Below are positions 33,374 through 36,265 of a stretch of DNA of 36,265 nucleotides, in pieces (within the stretch, counting starts at the first letter, position 1; every line of letters starts with the position of its first letter). This DNA is from JANXVY01 sp034408685 (lineage in GTDB: Bacteria > Pseudomonadota > Alphaproteobacteria > Rhizobiales > Hyphomicrobiaceae). The position numbers and the translations under genes were made by a program. The notes beneath the pieces are model-generated. The model did no database searches. It saw only the letters and a program-made list of their open reading frames with translations, and was not told where the DNA came from. The stretch is taken from NCBI GenBank assembly GCA_034408685.1, contig JAWXCP010000089.1, positions 1 to 36,265 of the forward strand, read 5' to 3'.

Positions 33374-33390
33374 ATGTTATAGTATAACAT
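33374..33390. promoter_or_regulatory. Zur box (zinc uptake regulator operator)
   Basis: ATGTTATAGTATAACAT is a perfect 8-1-8 palindrome matching the known Zur operator core ATGTTATAnTATAACAT. It ends 15 bases before the start codon of the TonB-dependent receptor gene and probably overlaps its promoter. Zinc-loaded Zur would therefore repress the receptor. The surrounding DNA is GC-rich, so the AT-rich palindrome stands out. Confidence 0.88.
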
Positions 33391-33405
33391 AAACTTGAGG
33401 CGACC

Positions 33406-35781
33406 ATGCTGCAGTTCCAACCCTCCGGAAAGTCGTCACGGAAACCTTGGGTTCGACGCCGCATCGGCGTCTCAGTGGCCGCCACTCAGGTGCTGCTGGC
33501 GACGGTGTGTGTGCCCGCCGTGTTGGCTCAATCGGCAGCGGGCGGCACCGCAGCGGCGCCAGGATCGACCGCTAACCCCATCGTGAAACCAGACGCCGCA
33601 CCGGTCGCACCGGTCGCAACGGCCGTTCCGGCAGTTATTGTCGAGCCAGCGCCTCAGCCAGCTGCAACGCCACCACGGCGGCGGCGTCCAGCGCAGCCCG
33701 GTCAGCAGGCCGTCTCGCCAGTAGCGACGGCACCGCCAGCCAGCGTAGCGCAGCCCGTCGCGCAGTCCGTCGCGCCGACCCCCACAGCTTCGCCCAAGCT
33801 TGCGTCCGTTGCGGTGACGCCGCCGCCGGGATCGTTGGTCGGCACGCTTGTGGTGGTCGATGATGCGTGGGTACCGATCACGACGGTGTCCGGCAGCGAG
33901 ATACAGGCCACGAACGGTGCAACCCTCACCGCTTCGCTGCAAAACAAGCCCGGGATCACAGGTTCGACATTCGCCGCTGGCGCCAGTCGCCCTATTATTC
34001 GCGGCCTGGACAACACGCGCGTTCGCGTTCAGGAAAACGGCATAGGCTCGCACGATGTTTCGGCACTGTCCGAAGATCACGCGGTGCCAATTGATCCGAA
34101 CGCGGCCGAACGCGTCGAGGTCATCCGTGGCCCGGCGACCTTGCGGTACGGGTCAGGAGCTATTGGCGGCGTTGTGTCAGGACTGAACGATCGCATACCC
34201 GAGGCCGTGCCAGCGCGCGGCGTCAAAGGCAAAATCAGTGGCGGCTATGGCTCAGGCGACGATGGCCGGGACGGCGCGGTTGCCATCACCGCCGGATCGG
34301 GGCCGTTCGCCTTCCACGTCGACGGGTTCGCGCGACGGGCCGACGACTACGACACACCGCAAGGCCGCCAAGCCAACACGTTTGTCGAAAGCGAAGGGTA
34401 CTCTGTTGGTGGCGCGCTGGTCGGATCGTGGGGGTTCGCTGGCGTCAACGTCCAGCGATTTGAGAGCATTTATGGAATTCCAGGTGTCGAGGCGGTCGAG
34501 GAGAACAAGCTCATCGACCTGACGCAGGATAAGTTCAACGCGCGCGGCGAATTCCGAATCAAGAACTACGGGATTGACGCGATCCGCTATTGGTTTGGCG
34601 CCACCGAGTACCGGCATTTCGAGGTGGCGGGCGGCGAACAGAAGGCCGTGTTCGACAACGACGAAAGCGAGGGCCGCCTCGAGGTCCAGCACCAACCGGT
34701 TCTGACCCCGTTCGGGCGGATGACGGGCGCCATTGGTATGCAGGCCGGCCGAAGGACGACCTCGGGCCTTAGCCTCGAGCCGCCCGACGAGGCCGATAGC
34801 CTTTTGTTGCCAGCCAAAACCGAGACGATCGCCGCGTTCCTGTTCGAAGAGATCGAGTTGACCCGCTCACTGACGCTGCAATTGGCCGTGCGTCAGGAGC
34901 GCGCCGAAGTAACCGGCGTCGGCCCGGACCCGGCGGATGTGCTGCTCGATGTCTCAGCCAAGCGGACGTTTGATCCAACCAGCGCCAGCGTCGGCATGCT
35001 CTACGCATTGCCCATGGGCGTCGTTGCCCGGCTGACGGCGCAGTATTCCGAGCGTGCGCCAGACGCCCAGGAACTGTTTTCAAACGGCCCTCACGAGGCG
35101 ACCGAAACATTCGAGGTCGGAAACGTCGGGCTCAGCAAAGAGAAGGCGTCGTCGATCGAACTCGGGTTGAAGAAGGCGTCAGGCGCCCTGCGGTTCGACG
35201 CGAGCTTGTTTCACACCCAATTCAAGCAGTTTATCTTCAAGGAATTGTCCGGCCAGTTCTGCGAAGAAACGATTGCCAGCTGCGGCACGGTTGACGAGGG
35301 ATTGGAGCTTTTGAACTTCCGCCAGCGGGATGCCCAGTTCACTGGTTTCGAACTCGCCGCGCAGTACGACGTGGCGCCGATCTGGCGCGGCGTTTGGGGC
35401 GTGGACGGGCAGTTCGACGTGGTGCGGGCCAAGTTCGATGGCGGCGAAAACGTGCCGCGTATTCCGCCAGTGCGGATCGGCGGCGGTGTCTATTATCGCG
35501 ATGCCAACCTCCTGGCGCGGGTCAACACGCTGTATGCCTTCGAGCAGGACAAGTTTGGCGTGAATGAAACGGAAACCGCTGGATACACGCTGCTCAACGC
35601 GGAATTGTCCTACACGATGACGCTCGCCGCCGATGGCTTCGCCCGGCCCGAAATGACAATCGGCCTCAAGGGTGAGAACCTGCTCGACGACGATGTCCGC
35701 AACCACGTCTCGTTCAAGAAAGACGAGGTGCTGGAACCCGGCGCGCGGGTGCGGCTGTTCGGGACGATCAAGTTTGATTGA
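33406..35781 (+). CDS. ZnuD-like TonB-dependent outer-membrane receptor, probably for zinc
   Basis: A 791-residue outer-membrane receptor. Residues 1-41 form a signal peptide (cleavage near VLA-Q). An unusual Pro/Ala/Val-rich linker follows (about 42-140). The plug (about 145-265) reads RPIIRGLDNTRVRVQENGIG, then VSALSEDHAVPIDPNAAERV and EVIRGPATLRYGSGAIGGVV, a pattern typical of the ZnuD zinc receptor group. A 22-strand barrel should fill the rest. ANELF-type segment DAQELFSNGPHEATETFEVGN and the loop pair of Cys (GQFCEETIASCG) are also as in ZnuD-like proteins. GAGG sits five bases before ATG 33406. The Zur box just upstream supports zinc starvation control. Confidence 0.92.
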   Translation: MLQFQPSGKSSRKPWVRRRIGVSVAATQVLLATVCVPAVLAQSAAGGTAAAPGSTANPIVKPDAAPVAPVATAVPAVIVEPAPQPAATPPRRRRPAQPGQQAVSPVATAPPASVAQPVAQSVAPTPTASPKLASVAVTPPPGSLVGTLVVVDDAWVPITTVSGSEIQATNGATLTASLQNKPGITGSTFAAGASRPIIRGLDNTRVRVQENGIGSHDVSALSEDHAVPIDPNAAERVEVIRGPATLRYGSGAIGGVVSGLNDRIPEAVPARGVKGKISGGYGSGDDGRDGAVAITAGSGPFAFHVDGFARRADDYDTPQGRQANTFVESEGYSVGGALVGSWGFAGVNVQRFESIYGIPGVEAVEENKLIDLTQDKFNARGEFRIKNYGIDAIRYWFGATEYRHFEVAGGEQKAVFDNDESEGRLEVQHQPVLTPFGRMTGAIGMQAGRRTTSGLSLEPPDEADSLLLPAKTETIAAFLFEEIELTRSLTLQLAVRQERAEVTGVGPDPADVLLDVSAKRTFDPTSASVGMLYALPMGVVARLTAQYSERAPDAQELFSNGPHEATETFEVGNVGLSKEKASSIELGLKKASGALRFDASLFHTQFKQFIFKELSGQFCEETIASCGTVDEGLELLNFRQRDAQFTGFELAAQYDVAPIWRGVWGVDGQFDVVRAKFDGGENVPRIPPVRIGGGVYYRDANLLARVNTLYAFEQDKFGVNETETAGYTLLNAELSYTMTLAADGFARPEMTIGLKGENLLDDDVRNHVSFKKDEVLEPGARVRLFGTIKFD

Positions 35782-35783
35782 GG

Positions 35784-35801
35784 GCGGCGAGACAGCGCCG
35801 C
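35784..35801 (+). other. stem-loop after the receptor gene
   Basis: GCGGCG-AGACAG-CGCCGC, a perfect 6-bp stem starting three bases after the receptor stop codon and 50 bases before the SET gene. There is no T-run, so it may stabilise the receptor mRNA or reduce read-through into the next gene. Confidence 0.5.
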
Positions 35802-35851
35802 TGCTCAGCTGATAGTCGCACGCTCGATGGTATGGCGGGCGGAGACAGTGG

Positions 35852-36229
35852 ATGGGCGACGTCGTTGTGGCGATGGCTGATGGCATGGGTCGCGGCGTGT
35901 TCGCCGCGCGGATATTTGCCGCCGGTGAGACGCTGGCCGCGTTCCACACGATCCGTTTGCCGGCCGCTGAGGTGGCGGCGCTGCGCGGCTTCAACAGCAC
36001 GCTGGCGAACTACTGGTTCGAGGATGATGCGGACGGGTCGGCATTGATCGTGCTGGGCTGGCTGGAGCTGGTGAACCATGCGGTTCCGCCCAATCTCGAT
36101 CGGCAGTGGCAGGATATGCCGGAAGGGGCGGTCGTGACCGTGGTCGCCAGCCGCGTCATCGCAGCAGGAGAGCAACTGTTCATCGACTACCGGTTTGACG
36201 CGAGCGAGAGAAATCCAGATTGGGCGTAA
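35852..36229 (+). CDS. minimal SET-domain protein (125 aa)
   Basis: A 125-residue protein made almost only of a SET fold, the family of protein-lysine methyltransferases. Motifs are GMGRGVFAARIFAAGETL (11-28, the SAM-binding GxG), LGWLELVNHAVPPN (68-81, in place of NHSCxPN) and GEQLFIDYRF (106-115, with the catalytic Tyr113). The post-SET Cys cluster is absent, as is usual for short bacterial members. Whether it is active, and on what protein, is unknown. GGAG about 9 bases before ATG 35852 supports the start. It follows the zinc receptor on the same strand with a stem-loop in between and ends just before the heptamer array at the window edge. Confidence 0.82.
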   Translation: MGDVVVAMADGMGRGVFAARIFAAGETLAAFHTIRLPAAEVAALRGFNSTLANYWFEDDADGSALIVLGWLELVNHAVPPNLDRQWQDMPEGAVVTVVASRVIAAGEQLFIDYRFDASERNPDWA

Positions 36230-36230
36230 A

Positions 36231-36265
36231 ATAGCGAATAGCGAATAGCGAATAGCGAATAGCGA
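36231..36265. repeat. heptamer tandem array ATAGCGA, cut by window end
   Basis: Five perfect units of ATAGCGA fill the last 35 bases and reach the window edge, so the array probably continues. The unit belongs to the same family as the GAGTAGC/GAATGGC heptamers at 26607-26655 and 26715-26763. It starts one base after the SET gene stop codon. Confidence 0.93.

Noticed and set aside
32163..33485. 440-codon minus-strand open frame
   Set aside because: It lies antisense to pnp and runs through its terminator and the Zur box into the receptor gene; no motif is visible.

Overview
The window comes from a GC-rich alphaproteobacterial chromosome, most likely a Hyphomicrobiales (Rhizobiales) member with a serine-cycle metabolism of the Hyphomicrobium/Methylobacterium kind. 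The evidence is the DUF1192 + RcdA (CtrA-degradation adaptor) pair, alpha-type L31, a Rhizobiales-type interspersed repeat at 1928-2031, and a gene block encoding serine-glyoxylate aminotransferase, malyl-CoA lyase, malate thiokinase (two subunits) and an atypical PEP carboxylase. No methanol or methylamine dehydrogenase, hprA, mtdA, fch or glyA is present, so methylotrophy itself is inferred.

Left part (1-12.5 kb): a 23-bp tandem array runs into the 3' end of a small basic protein gene. It is followed by another small conserved gene, a quinone-oxidoreductase-like gene, DUF1192 and rcdA, then rpmE and parC on the minus strand. Next come a two-helix membrane protein, a secreted caspase-fold protein with WD40-like repeats, a methyltransferase-like gene, a small secreted protein and katG. 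Three short palindromic elements sharing CTAGTGTT ends lie at gene 3' ends (813-891, 6666-6741, 6755-6833).

Middle part (12.5-21.5 kb): a two-gene RND efflux operon (adaptor and HAE1-type pump, with candidate operators upstream), a membrane-anchored low-complexity protein, prfC, and a secreted protein of unknown role.

Serine-cycle block (21.5-30.5 kb, minus strand, transcribed right to left): a LuxR-type regulator, then sga - mcl - mtkA - mtkB - ppc. Together these convert glyoxylate to glycine with serine as amino donor, fix CO2 onto PEP, activate malate to malyl-CoA and split it to glyoxylate and acetyl-CoA. The adjacent regulator has a receiver domain in which the phosphoacceptor Asp is replaced by Gly. 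The sga upstream region has two good inverted repeats, one of which fits the LysR T-N11-A rule. Two facing arrays of seven heptamers fill the mcl-mtkA gap. The same heptamer family reappears at the right edge of the window.

Right part (30.5-36.3 kb): the rpsO-pnp operon with an intergenic stem-loop and a clear terminator. Then a perfect Zur-type palindrome sits 15 bp before the start of a ZnuD-like TonB-dependent receptor, followed by a minimal SET-domain protein. No tRNA, rRNA, CRISPR, prophage or transposase gene was seen. The most notable items are the phosphorylation-dead regulator beside the serine-cycle operon, the inverted heptamer arrays inside that operon, the CTAG-ended palindrome family, the PEP carboxylase with altered active-site motifs, and the Zur-box/ZnuD-like unit.
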